Assembly (NCBI RefSeq): GCF_000375525.1
Contig: NZ_AQXC01000012.1
Location: 1 to 64,000, forward strand
Direction: 5' to 3'
Source: Corynebacterium propinquum DSM 44285
GTDB taxonomy: Bacteria; Actinomycetota; Actinomycetes; Mycobacteriales; Mycobacteriaceae
Length of the DNA: 64,000 nt
In this document: piece by piece, positions 1-8,004 of the stretch
Layout: each line of letters starts with the position of its first letter
How positions within the stretch are numbered: position 1 is the first letter of the stretch
Translations under genes and position numbers: made by a program
The notes under the pieces: generated by a model
What the model was told of the DNA's origin: nothing
The model's database searches: none
Seen by the model: the letters and a program-made list of their open reading frames with translations, nothing else

Positions 1-229
1 CTTGCAGGACCTGTTGTCGACTCTTGTCATCGTAGACCCGTCGCGGGTTCAGCGGTGCCGTGCGATCCGGCACGATGCCAGCCCGCCCGCGTTCGGCGAT
101 ACGTGCTTTGATGTTGTAGTACGTCTGCTTCGATACGCCGATGTTCTTGCAGAACTGCTGGACCGTGATGCCCTCACGGATGGGGTCGAAATCCGCTATC
201 TTCTTGCGGAGAGTAATGGGAATTGCCAT
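1..229 (-). CDS. IS transposase, N-terminal part (cut by window edge)
   Basis: The minus strand is open from ATG at 229 to the window edge (76 codons); an in-frame GTG lies 6 bases upstream. The peptide begins MAIPITLRKKIADFD and contains a helix-turn-helix with GVSKQTYYNIKAR, then a proline-rich RTAPLNPRRVYDD linker. This is the usual N-terminus of corynebacterial IS481-like integrase-core transposases, where an HTH binds the element ends and a DDE domain follows. The DDE domain would lie outside the window, so whether the gene is intact cannot be judged. The repeats at 252-349 are probably the left terminus of the same element. Family assignment rests on recognised similarity of the HTH and linker. 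Confidence 0.72.
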   Translation of the reverse strand, partial: MAIPITLRKKIADFDPIREGITVQQFCKNIGVSKQTYYNIKARIAERGRAGIVPDRTAPLNPRRVYDDKSRQQVLQ

Positions 230-251
230 CCCCACATTGTCAACAAGCCAG

Positions 252-349
252 AGTCCAAAAAGTCGTTAGACATCCTGTCCATAAACTTCCTGGACTCCGA
301 GTCAAAAAACTAACTGGACTCCGAGTCCAAGAAGTCACTAGACATCACA
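252..349. repeat. IS terminus with subterminal direct and palindromic repeats
   Basis: A 23-base unit occurs at 252-274 and again at 324-346 with 20 of 23 bases identical (AGTCCAA, AAGTC and TAGACATC are the shared blocks). Between the copies, the palindrome GGACTC-C-GAGTCC stands at 316-328, and an almost identical version at 292-304, 24 bases away. The block sits between the transposase start and the gabT stop codon. The outer edge is probably near 349, where the strand carrying the transposase reads TGTGATGTCTAG. Such subterminal repeats are typical transposase-binding sites. No target duplication can be checked because the other end lies outside the window. Confidence 0.55.
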
Positions 350-357
350 GAGTATTG

Positions 358-1734
358 CTAAACCAACTGTGTGAAGTGGTGCACGATGGTTTGCAAGCCT
401 TCACGCAACAAAGCTTCGGGGATCACTAGTGGCGGCAGGAAGCGGATAACGTTGCCGTCCTGGCCACAGCTGAGTACCAGCACGCCCTCGGCTTTCGCGG
501 CCTCCACGATGGCACTGGTCAAATCTTTATCCGGGTTACCGTCGTCGTCAACAAATTCCAGCGCCACCATGGCACCGCGCCCGCGCAATTCTGCCACGCG
601 CGGGTGTTCGGTGATTTCGGCAAGTTCCTCGCGCACGATGTGCCCGATTTCTATGGCACGCGCGCCAAGGTTTTCGGCTGCCATTTCTTCCAAGGTGGCC
701 AGCGCAGCGGCACACGCGACAGGGTTTCCGCCGTAGGTTCCACCGATACCACCCGGTTGCGGCGCGTTCATGATTTCCGCGCGCCCGGTAACCGCAGAAA
801 TTGGCATGCCGTTGCCAATGCCTTTGGCCATCGTGACTAGGTCCGGCACGATTCCTTCGTGTTCGCTGGCAAACCAGGTTCCGGTGCGCATGATGCCAGC
901 CTGGATTTCATCAGCGATAAATACTACGTCGTTGGCGCGGCACCAGTCGACGATGCGCGGCAAGAATCCCTCGGCAGGCACGATGAAACCACCCTCGCCT
1001 TGGATTGGTTCAATGACCACGCACGCCAGGTTGTCTGCGCCGACTTTCTCCAATTCTGCGATTGTGCGCTCGGCGGCCTCGGCACCGCTGAAACCATCGC
1101 GCAGTGGGTAGGACATTGGTGCGCGGTAGATATCACCCGCGAACGGGCCAAACCCGGCCTTGTACGGGTTTTCCTTCGCGGTCATGGCCATGGTCAAGTT
1201 GGTGCGGCCGTGGAAGGCATAGTCGAACACGGCGACGCCTTTTTTCTTGGTGTAGTGGCGCGCGATTTTCACCGCGTTTTCCACGGCTTCGGCGCCACTG
1301 TTCATCAGCACGGTGCGTTTGTCGTGCTCACCGGGGGTGAGTTTGTCGAGTTTTTCTGCCAGCGCGACGTAGGATTCATACGGCGAGATCATAAACGAGG
1401 TGTGGGTGAACCGGGCGGCAGCGTCCTGGATGGCTTGGACTACGCGCGGGTTGGAGGCACCGGCGGAGGTCACGGCGATGCCGGAGGCCAGGTCCAGGAA
1501 TTGGTTGCCGTCGGCGTCGACAAGAATGCCGCCGTCGCCGTCCACGACGAATCCCGGCAGCACCGATCCCACCGAGGAAGGCAGGGCCTGGTTGCGGCGT
1601 GTGAACAACTCGGTGCTTTTGGGCCCGGGGAGCTCAGTGTTGATGGAGATTTTCTGTTCGATGCGGTAGGTGAGGTCTTTCATCGCGATCACATCCTGTT
1701 CTGCGAATTGGGTGGTGTGTGAAGTGCTGTCCAC
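358..1734 (-). CDS. gabT: 4-aminobutyrate aminotransferase
   Basis: Class III PLP-dependent aminotransferase, 458 residues. It moves the amino group of GABA to 2-oxoglutarate, giving succinate semialdehyde and glutamate in the cytosol. Family marks are the NSGAEAVENAVKIAR cofactor-binding stretch, FHGRTNLTMAMT, the FIADEIQAG aspartate motif, and TMAKGIGNGMP with the Schiff-base lysine. Full length fits the family; a second Met (MKDLTYRIEQ, 1683) is a possible shorter start. It is divergent from a PucR-type regulator, as with gabT and gabR in C. glutamicum. The usual partners gabD and gabP do not follow; instead an IS terminus lies within about 10 bases of the stop codon. Confidence 0.9.
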   Translation of the reverse strand: MDSTSHTTQFAEQDVIAMKDLTYRIEQKISINTELPGPKSTELFTRRNQALPSSVGSVLPGFVVDGDGGILVDADGNQFLDLASGIAVTSAGASNPRVVQAIQDAAARFTHTSFMISPYESYVALAEKLDKLTPGEHDKRTVLMNSGAEAVENAVKIARHYTKKKGVAVFDYAFHGRTNLTMAMTAKENPYKAGFGPFAGDIYRAPMSYPLRDGFSGAEAAERTIAELEKVGADNLACVVIEPIQGEGGFIVPAEGFLPRIVDWCRANDVVFIADEIQAGIMRTGTWFASEHEGIVPDLVTMAKGIGNGMPISAVTGRAEIMNAPQPGGIGGTYGGNPVACAAALATLEEMAAENLGARAIEIGHIVREELAEITEHPRVAELRGRGAMVALEFVDDDGNPDKDLTSAIVEAAKAEGVLVLSCGQDGNVIRFLPPLVIPEALLREGLQTIVHHFTQLV

Positions 1735-1814
1735 TCATTATCTGTAGTTTCGATCACAAAATCTATGTCCAGTATGGCGAATTTTGAGCCGTCATTTCGC
1801 TACTGTGTATAAGC

Positions 1815-3350
1815 ATGTCGGATTTGACGTTTCGGTGGTTATTTCAGCAAAGCGAGCTCGGGCTGCGCCGGTTGGTGGGAACTAATACTGAACAGCGCAC
1901 CTTCACCACCGTGCACGTCAGTGAGCTGCGCAATCCGGCCGAATTCACGCTGCCGGGCGCGATCATCATGCTGGTGGGGCTCGATTTCGTCGACAAGCGC
2001 GGCGAGTTTGCCACCTATGTCCGGGTGCTTGCCGACGCCGGGGTGGCCGGGATTGGGTTCGGTACCGGGATTGCCTTTGCTTCCGTGCCAGAGGAGCTTG
2101 TCGACGCCGCGGCGCAGCATGACCTGGTGCTTTGTGAGGTCCCACGGCCCACCCCATTCTTGTCGGTGATGTCTGCGGTTAGCCGCGAGCAGACCCGGCG
2201 GGAGCAGGAACGGCAAACCGTCTTGCGCAAGCAACAAGAAAAGCTGAGCGCTGCTGCCTGGCGCGGCGGGCTGGATGATGTGTGCCGCGTGGGTGCGCGG
2301 GAGCTGGCTGCCGCGGTGGCGGTTGTCGGGGAATCCGGTGAGGTGTGGGCGCAAGCTGGCGGTGCGATGGGGCTTCAGGGGGCCCGGATGCAGCAAAAGA
2401 TTGAGTTGCCGGGCCGGGTGGCGGCCATGTTGGTGGTGGAAGCGGCCGGGAAATTTGATGCCTATGCCCGCGCGTTGATCAAGCACTTGGCTGGCCTGGC
2501 GGGGTTGTTGGTGCATCGCTCTGCGCAGGACCATGCCGGGCCTGCCGAAGCACTCGGGGCGTTGGTCTTGTCGACGCTGCTGGCGGGCGAGGTTGGTGGT
2601 GTGCGCGAGAGTCCCGGTGATCGAGCAGAAGCCGGGCCTGCTGGCTCCACTGCGGTGTCTCGTCAGCGTGACCTTCTGGCGGATGCGATGGGTCTGGTGG
2701 CCAGCCGTGGCGAGGTGGTCTTTGCGGGACTCGTTGCTGATCGATCGGATGAGTTGGCCGCCACGATCACGGCGTATGTGCAGGGTGCAGGCGCAGCTAG
2801 TCGTCGAAACGCAGCCCGTTCTGGGGGCGGGGTCCGTTATGCGCTGCGGCTTTCTGATACCCAGGCGTTGCTAGTTGCTCATCCAGAAGATCGGTTGCCG
2901 GCCCCGCAGGAGTTGGCGCAGGATTTTCCTGCGTGCGCGACAGCTCGGTTGGCGTTCCAGCGGCGGCCGTGGCGTGGTTTTGGGCAGGTGGATTGTGATC
3001 GGTTGCTGGTGCATGCCGGTGCGCTTGCCCCGGGGAGCGTGGCGGAGTGGCGTGAGACTACGCCTGCGTGGTTGCGCGTGCCGGGGGTGGATGCTGCGTT
3101 GCGACGGCGTCGGCAAGAGTTGTTGGCTGGGGTGTATGCGCAGGGGCTTGGCGACGAGCAAGCGGAGCAGTTGATCGCGACGTTGCGGGTGTATCTGCTG
3201 AATTCCTGCAATGTGGGTGCAACCGCCGATGCGCTGGGGATTCACCGGCATACGGTGCGTTCGCGGATCGCGCGGGTTAAGCAGTGCGCGGGCTTTGATC
3301 TGGAGGATCCGCTAACCCGCGCTGAGTTGGTGTTGGTGCTGGCGGGCTAG
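1815..3350 (+). CDS. PucR-family transcriptional regulator (GabR-like)
   Basis: 511 residues. The N-terminal part (about 10-130) is the PucR sensor-type domain, containing LPGAIIMLVGLDFVD. The middle resembles a GGDEF-derived CdaR region, and the C-terminus (about 455-511) is the PucR HTH with NVGATADALGIHRHTVRSRI. Members activate catabolic genes for purines, amino acids or GABA. Divergence from gabT across 80 bases makes control of gabT the natural guess. There is no Shine-Dalgarno; a TACTGT hexamer at 1801-1806 lies 8 bases before the ATG, so the mRNA may be leaderless. The assignment as GabR is an inference from position. Confidence 0.85.
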   Translation: MSDLTFRWLFQQSELGLRRLVGTNTEQRTFTTVHVSELRNPAEFTLPGAIIMLVGLDFVDKRGEFATYVRVLADAGVAGIGFGTGIAFASVPEELVDAAAQHDLVLCEVPRPTPFLSVMSAVSREQTRREQERQTVLRKQQEKLSAAAWRGGLDDVCRVGARELAAAVAVVGESGEVWAQAGGAMGLQGARMQQKIELPGRVAAMLVVEAAGKFDAYARALIKHLAGLAGLLVHRSAQDHAGPAEALGALVLSTLLAGEVGGVRESPGDRAEAGPAGSTAVSRQRDLLADAMGLVASRGEVVFAGLVADRSDELAATITAYVQGAGAASRRNAARSGGGVRYALRLSDTQALLVAHPEDRLPAPQELAQDFPACATARLAFQRRPWRGFGQVDCDRLLVHAGALAPGSVAEWRETTPAWLRVPGVDAALRRRRQELLAGVYAQGLGDEQAEQLIATLRVYLLNSCNVGATADALGIHRHTVRSRIARVKQCAGFDLEDPLTRAELVLVLAG

Positions 3351-3467
3351 GGCATCTGAGTAAAGCTAATTTCGAAGCCATTGGCAGGAAGCGTCGAAAG
3401 ACGGTTGCGTGCGGGGCACTCTCGACAGAATCCGTTGAGGAAGTGGTTGTCCCAGCAACCGCTAAGT

Positions 3468-5060
3468 TTACCGGGTGATTCGCAGCGTTAATTCCACCAT
3501 CTGGTGATCGCTCGGATAAGTGTTGTCTTCCTGGTGCGGGATCAGACGCCCGTTGGAATCAAGTGATGCGAAACATCCCTGATGCGGGCTGTCGCTGCGC
3601 CGCTCAGGCGGATCATAGGCCTCTGTATCTGAAACCTTAATGCCGCGGATGACGGCAGATTCGACAGCGAGGTTTTTGATGAAAATAAAATCAATGCGGT
3701 CTCGCGGTTCGGAATCCAGTGGTTCGATAGGTGCCCACGTATCACCCCACACAGTGTTGGCGTCAGGATAGATCTCCCGGAACCCATCGTGGTATCCGCG
3801 CTGTATTGGCGCATCGGTGGGAATCCACCGATAATCCGGAAGATCGTCGCGCTGCTGCCAGTCTGTAGTTGCCGGGCTGTTGAAATCACCAGCAATAACC
3901 ACAGCGGCGTCTGGATCGTAATCGGTAAGCTCATCGCTAAGATCCAGGATTTTTGCGATCTGTTCTTGTCGCTGGATTTCTTCTGGCTGTTTGTTCATTA
4001 CTGCGGGGTCTTCACCCTTGAGTGCGGCATAAGGGCCGTAATCCCACGGAGCAAGGTGCACCGACCACACCAGCACTCGGGCTCCGGCGATCCATATCCA
4101 CGCAGCAGTGGCATAAGGTTCGGTATTAGTCGAAATGAGCTCGATGCTGTTGCCCGAATCGTCTTGGTCCGTTGGAAAACCAGTGGAAATGGCGCAATCA
4201 AATCCCTGTTGCACATGCTGTCGGCCAGTATCTTGTGATACTTCTTTAGCGTATTCGCCAAAACATTCTTGAAAGCAGATAATTTCTGGGTTTATCTGAC
4301 GGATAATATCGGATATCTTTTGCTGCCCATTGCGCACTTTTTGTCCGCCCCACCAGATATTCCAGGTTGCCAGGCGAAAGCGGGAATCAGCTGTGATTCG
4401 GAATCGTGCTGTTGCACCATCGAATTCGACGTCCCGCACATCACGCGCCGGGTACGTACCCTCTTTTTTCAGGCTTAGCCCAATGACATTGCAGCCAGCA
4501 GCCTGTGCAGCAGAAGCTCCGACAGCGGAATCTTCAAAAACAACGGTGGATTCCGGCCTCGCCCCCAACCGCTCGCAGGCAACTTGGTAGATCTCTGGGT
4601 GCGGTTTGCCATGTTCCACATCTTCGACGGTGATGATTGCGTCAAAATAATTCGCGATACCACTGCGCTGTAGCATGCCGACGACGTCTTCGCGACGTCC
4701 ATTCGTTGCGACCGCGATGGGTACTACGCCATGCAAACTTCGCAGCAGCTTGTCGACGCCGGGGAGGGCAGTGGTGACATTGTGCAAAGCCTGCGTGTAA
4801 CGAGCGTCGATAAGCACGTTGAGCTCGTGGACGGTGTAGTCGGTATGAGGGCTGAGTCGTTGAGCGGCCTCAAAAGCAGTGATACCGCGTACATCGCCAA
4901 ACTCATCAGGTGAAAGCCCAAGCTCGGTAATCAATTCGTGTAACAGATCGAGCCAACATTGCTCCGAATCGACCAAGGTTCCGTCGCAATCGAATACAGC
5001 CGCAGAGACCCGTATGTCTGGTAATTCGGGCACATTGGTTACGTCCGTGAAATCCGCCAT
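3468..5060 (-). CDS. HAD phosphatase - EEP phosphodiesterase/phosphatase fusion
   Basis: 530-residue protein with two complete enzyme domains and no signal peptide. Residues about 15-210 are a beta-phosphoglucomutase-like HAD hydrolase: DCDGT (24-28), the ATNG motif (118-121), Lys152 in HGKPHPEIY and VFEDSAVG (174-181). Residues about 225-530 are an endonuclease/exonuclease/phosphatase fold: TWNIWWGG (232-239), Glu265 in CFQE, GDFN (391-394), RIDFIF (455-460) and SDH (517-519). All catalytic residues of both families are present, so both halves should be active. The gene starts 1 base after the ATPase stop codon, with a GGGGGA Shine-Dalgarno, so it is the last gene of the transporter operon. 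Inference: the EEP half cleaves an imported phosphodiester and the HAD half dephosphorylates the product. Confidence 0.82.
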   Translation of the reverse strand: MADFTDVTNVPELPDIRVSAAVFDCDGTLVDSEQCWLDLLHELITELGLSPDEFGDVRGITAFEAAQRLSPHTDYTVHELNVLIDARYTQALHNVTTALPGVDKLLRSLHGVVPIAVATNGRREDVVGMLQRSGIANYFDAIITVEDVEHGKPHPEIYQVACERLGARPESTVVFEDSAVGASAAQAAGCNVIGLSLKKEGTYPARDVRDVEFDGATARFRITADSRFRLATWNIWWGGQKVRNGQQKISDIIRQINPEIICFQECFGEYAKEVSQDTGRQHVQQGFDCAISTGFPTDQDDSGNSIELISTNTEPYATAAWIWIAGARVLVWSVHLAPWDYGPYAALKGEDPAVMNKQPEEIQRQEQIAKILDLSDELTDYDPDAAVVIAGDFNSPATTDWQQRDDLPDYRWIPTDAPIQRGYHDGFREIYPDANTVWGDTWAPIEPLDSEPRDRIDFIFIKNLAVESAVIRGIKVSDTEAYDPPERRSDSPHQGCFASLDSNGRLIPHQEDNTYPSDHQMVELTLRITR

Positions 5061-5061
5061 G

Positions 5062-6132
5062 TTATTCCCCCGTTTCTGAAGCAGGCAGGCGCAGTGCTAT
5101 GTCATCAATCAACGACACACTCACGCGGCTACCGACAGGAACTTCGCCAGCTTCCCGGCTGGAAACTTGGACAGTCCACGAGCCAGTGCGGGCATTGTCA
5201 TGTTCCACGGTCACGCGGATGTGGTCACCTAAATACGCATGGTTAGTAACGCGCGCAGACGAGTTCTCATCCGCGACTAAACGCAGCGCTTCCGGGCGTA
5301 CGAAAACGACGTCGTCTGCTTGTGCTGCAGGCAGGTTGACTGGGATATTATCTGCGGGTTGCCAGCTGGCAGGCACCGAGAACTCGTTGATGGATCCCAC
5401 GAAGCGTGCCACGAATGGCGTTTCTGGCCGGGAATACAACTGCTTTGGGGCGGCGTGCTGTTCAACAACTCCACCATTTAAGACGGCCACCCGATCTGCC
5501 ATAACGAGTGCTTCGGCCTGATCGTGGGTAATGAACATCGTGGTAGTGCCCATGGTTTGCTGCACGTTGCGGATTTCGTCGCGCAGCTGCGCACGTACTG
5601 TGGCGTCGAGCGCAGAAAGTGGCTCGTCGAGCAGTAACACCTGTGGCTCAATGGCAAGAGCACGTGCTAAAGCCACACGTTGCTGCTGACCACCAGAAAG
5701 CTGTTCTGGCCGACGGTCGCCATAGTCCGGAAGCCCGCACATTTCTAATAGCTCCTCGCAGCGTTTACGCGAGGCTGCTTTATCGCGTTTGCGGATGCGC
5801 AGACCGTATTCGATGTTTTCGGCGACCGACAGGTTGGGAAATAGGGAATAGGATTGAAAGACCATTCCCATATTTCTTTTCGACGCTGGCGTGGACACGA
5901 TTGAGTTACCGCCGACCAACACGTCACCGGAATTCGGGTTCTCGAAACCAGCGAGGATGCGCAGGGTAGTGGTCTTTCCACAACCGGAAGGTCCCAGTAC
6001 AGTCAGCAGCTCACCAGCCTCGATATCTAGGTCCAAATCACGTAAGACCAGAGGTCCACCTGCGGTATAAGATTTATTAATCCCACGAAAGCTCACGGAA
6101 AGCGGTTCCGTAGAAGTGCTAAACGATGCCAC
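5062..6132 (-). CDS. ABC transporter ATP-binding protein (2-AEP/iron/polyamine-type importer)
   Basis: About 356 residues with Walker A GPSGCGKTT, the signature LSGGQQQRVALARAL, Walker B VLLLDEPLSALD and the switch histidine in FITHDQAEA. A C-terminal TOBE-like domain follows (about 270-355, with VFVRPEALRL). I chose the GTG at 6132 because AAGGAG stands 10 bases before it and the protein then starts VASFSTSTEPLSVSFRG; an ATG at 6153 and longer versions run deep into the permease gene. It overlaps the upstream permease end by 14 bases. It energises the two permeases encoded just upstream; the substrate is unknown. Confidence 0.88.
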   Translation of the reverse strand: MASFSTSTEPLSVSFRGINKSYTAGGPLVLRDLDLDIEAGELLTVLGPSGCGKTTTLRILAGFENPNSGDVLVGGNSIVSTPASKRNMGMVFQSYSLFPNLSVAENIEYGLRIRKRDKAASRKRCEELLEMCGLPDYGDRRPEQLSGGQQQRVALARALAIEPQVLLLDEPLSALDATVRAQLRDEIRNVQQTMGTTTMFITHDQAEALVMADRVAVLNGGVVEQHAAPKQLYSRPETPFVARFVGSINEFSVPASWQPADNIPVNLPAAQADDVVFVRPEALRLVADENSSARVTNHAYLGDHIRVTVEHDNARTGSWTVQVSSREAGEVPVGSRVSVSLIDDIALRLPASETGE

Positions 6133-7105
6133 GAGAAGTTTTCTCCTTTTCATCGAGGTTGCGCGCTGAGTTGCTGATGTTGTCGGCAGTGTCTGGGCCT
6201 GGAGTAGCCGACTGAGCTTTGTCACTGCCTGGCGAATCCTGGCTGCGTGCACGACGTCGCTTGATTTTCCTGCTGGTGGATTTCTTACCTGCACGTTCGG
6301 CGTAAATCATGGCTACGGCCAAAAGACCCCAGGTAATGACGTTTGATAGCAGCGATAGAGCGATAGAGGCGCGGAAATCAGTCGAGGACAGCGTTGTCAT
6401 GTATACCGGCAAGGTTCGTACTGACATCGTGGCGGCGACGGTATATTCCGAAAAACCAAGTGCAAAGGCAAAGAATGCCGAGAACAATATGGAACCCCGG
6501 ATATTCGGAAGAATGATGCGCGCGAGTGTTGTCCAGGTTCCTGCACCGAGGCTGGCGGAGGCTTCAAAATACACACGCAGCGGGATGGTGCCTAGCGCCG
6601 CATTAACCGAACGATAAGTAAACGGCAGGCTGAGGACGACGTAGGTTCCGATCAGCGCTATTGGAAAATCAGAATTTTGCAGGGACGCCGAAAGTACATT
6701 GAGAGGGGAGCCACGTCCGGTGCTGGCCATGGTGCGCAGAATCTGTAGCAGTCCGGCTACTAGTGCAATTGCGGGAATGACTAGCGGCAGCGTGCACAAG
6801 GTGGATAGCAAACCGGATAATTTTGGTGCCCATAAATGCACGGCAACAACTGCCGGTACCAGAACCACCACCAAGAGAACGACGGTTGCCAGCGAAATCA
6901 CGAACGATAGCGTCAGTGCACTATAGAACGCGTTGTTGCCGATTAGTCCAGTAAATGCACTGACGGTGAACTCCCCGCTGGTAAACATTGCGTAGGCTAC
7001 CATCGCGACTTGTGGCGCCACGATGAAAACTGTCAGAGCAATGATGGGCAACCAAGCGAGTGCGCGGCGAGAGGTACGAGAAGAGGTCGGTGTTAACCCA
7101 GCCAT
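6119..7105 (-). CDS. ABC transporter permease (second subunit)
   Basis: 328-residue integral membrane protein with about six helices and the binding-protein-dependent permease EAA loop (EASASLGAGTWTTLARIILPNI) that contacts the ATPase. The C-terminal tail is rich in Lys, Arg and Ser (AGKKSTSRKIKRRR) and probably cytoplasmic. It overlaps the first permease by 13 bases and the ATPase by 14, indicating tight translational coupling. With its neighbours it forms an importer of the type annotated as PhnSTUV or iron(III)/polyamine uptake; the substrate is not readable from the sequence. Confidence 0.86.
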   Translation of the reverse strand: MAGLTPTSSRTSRRALAWLPIIALTVFIVAPQVAMVAYAMFTSGEFTVSAFTGLIGNNAFYSALTLSFVISLATVVLLVVVLVPAVVAVHLWAPKLSGLLSTLCTLPLVIPAIALVAGLLQILRTMASTGRGSPLNVLSASLQNSDFPIALIGTYVVLSLPFTYRSVNAALGTIPLRVYFEASASLGAGTWTTLARIILPNIRGSILFSAFFAFALGFSEYTVAATMSVRTLPVYMTTLSSTDFRASIALSLLSNVITWGLLAVAMIYAERAGKKSTSRKIKRRRARSQDSPGSDKAQSATPGPDTADNISNSARNLDEKEKTSRGIV

Positions 7106-8001
7106 TTTTGGCTCCTGTTCTGTAGCCAGTTGAAAGCAATTAACGTGACAATCGCGATTGCCGTTGTGCTTAGACCCATAGCCATGGCGATGTGTTCGCC
7201 GCCGCTGGCAGCCGAGCCACTCATTTCAGTAGAAATTTGTAGAACGATCAACGGGAAGGTGCCCGTACCAATCAGAACTGCCGATGAGGCGTGCGTGGCA
7301 AAAGCAGCGCCGAACTCCAAAATCCACACACCCAAAATGGTTGGTGTGAGAATCGGTAATCCCACACGTCGCCAGAATGTCCATGCTGATCCACCGAGGG
7401 ATGTGTTCGCTTCCTTCCACGATGTACGCATTGCTTGGAATGATGGCAACAGCAAAAGCACCACCATGGGGATCAGGAAGTATTGGTACATCAGGACCAG
7501 ACCTTTGACGGTGTACAGCGAAAAGCTGGAGTCAATGGCCAACAGCATGGAGATGAGATAACCAGTATTCCCGGCCAACACGATGAACGAAAACGCCAGC
7601 GGGGCGCCTCCAGAGTTCGCGAGTACTGAGGAGACGACTGCTGTAATCGAATTTAAGATTTTCGAGTTCAAAAACGATATGCAGAATGCAATAAGGGTTC
7701 CTACTGCCAAGGCGATGGAAGAGGAATACAACGAGACTAATACCGAGTTCAGCAGAGCTTGCGCCCGGTTTCCTTCCGTCATTGCCTCGTAGTTTGCCCA
7801 GGTGAAATCGCCGGTGGCGCCGTCTTGGAATGATGTGATGGCCATTCCCACGATGGGAATGAGAAAGAACAGCACCAGCACTGTGCCCAAGGGAAGCAGA
7901 GTGGCTAGTGCCACACCCCGGTTTGAGACGCGTTTTGCCTTTGGGCCGGCTGCGCTGGAGTTAGTCTCCGTTATTTCTTGTTGTGAAAAATCAGCAGCCA
8001 T
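7093..8001 (-). CDS. ABC transporter permease (first subunit)
   Basis: 302-residue permease. An N-terminal cytoplasmic stretch of about 30 residues is followed by six predicted helices (first one: LATLLPLGTVLVLFFLIPIV) and an EAA-type loop EANTSLGGSAWTFWRRVGLPIL. It starts 3 bases downstream of the binding-protein stop codon and overlaps the second permease. It should form the heterodimeric channel with that protein. Confidence 0.86.
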   Translation of the reverse strand: MAADFSQQEITETNSSAAGPKAKRVSNRGVALATLLPLGTVLVLFFLIPIVGMAITSFQDGATGDFTWANYEAMTEGNRAQALLNSVLVSLYSSSIALAVGTLIAFCISFLNSKILNSITAVVSSVLANSGGAPLAFSFIVLAGNTGYLISMLLAIDSSFSLYTVKGLVLMYQYFLIPMVVLLLLPSFQAMRTSWKEANTSLGGSAWTFWRRVGLPILTPTILGVWILEFGAAFATHASSAVLIGTGTFPLIVLQISTEMSGSAASGGEHIAMAMGLSTTAIAIVTLIAFNWLQNRSQKWLG

Positions 8002-8004
8002 CGT

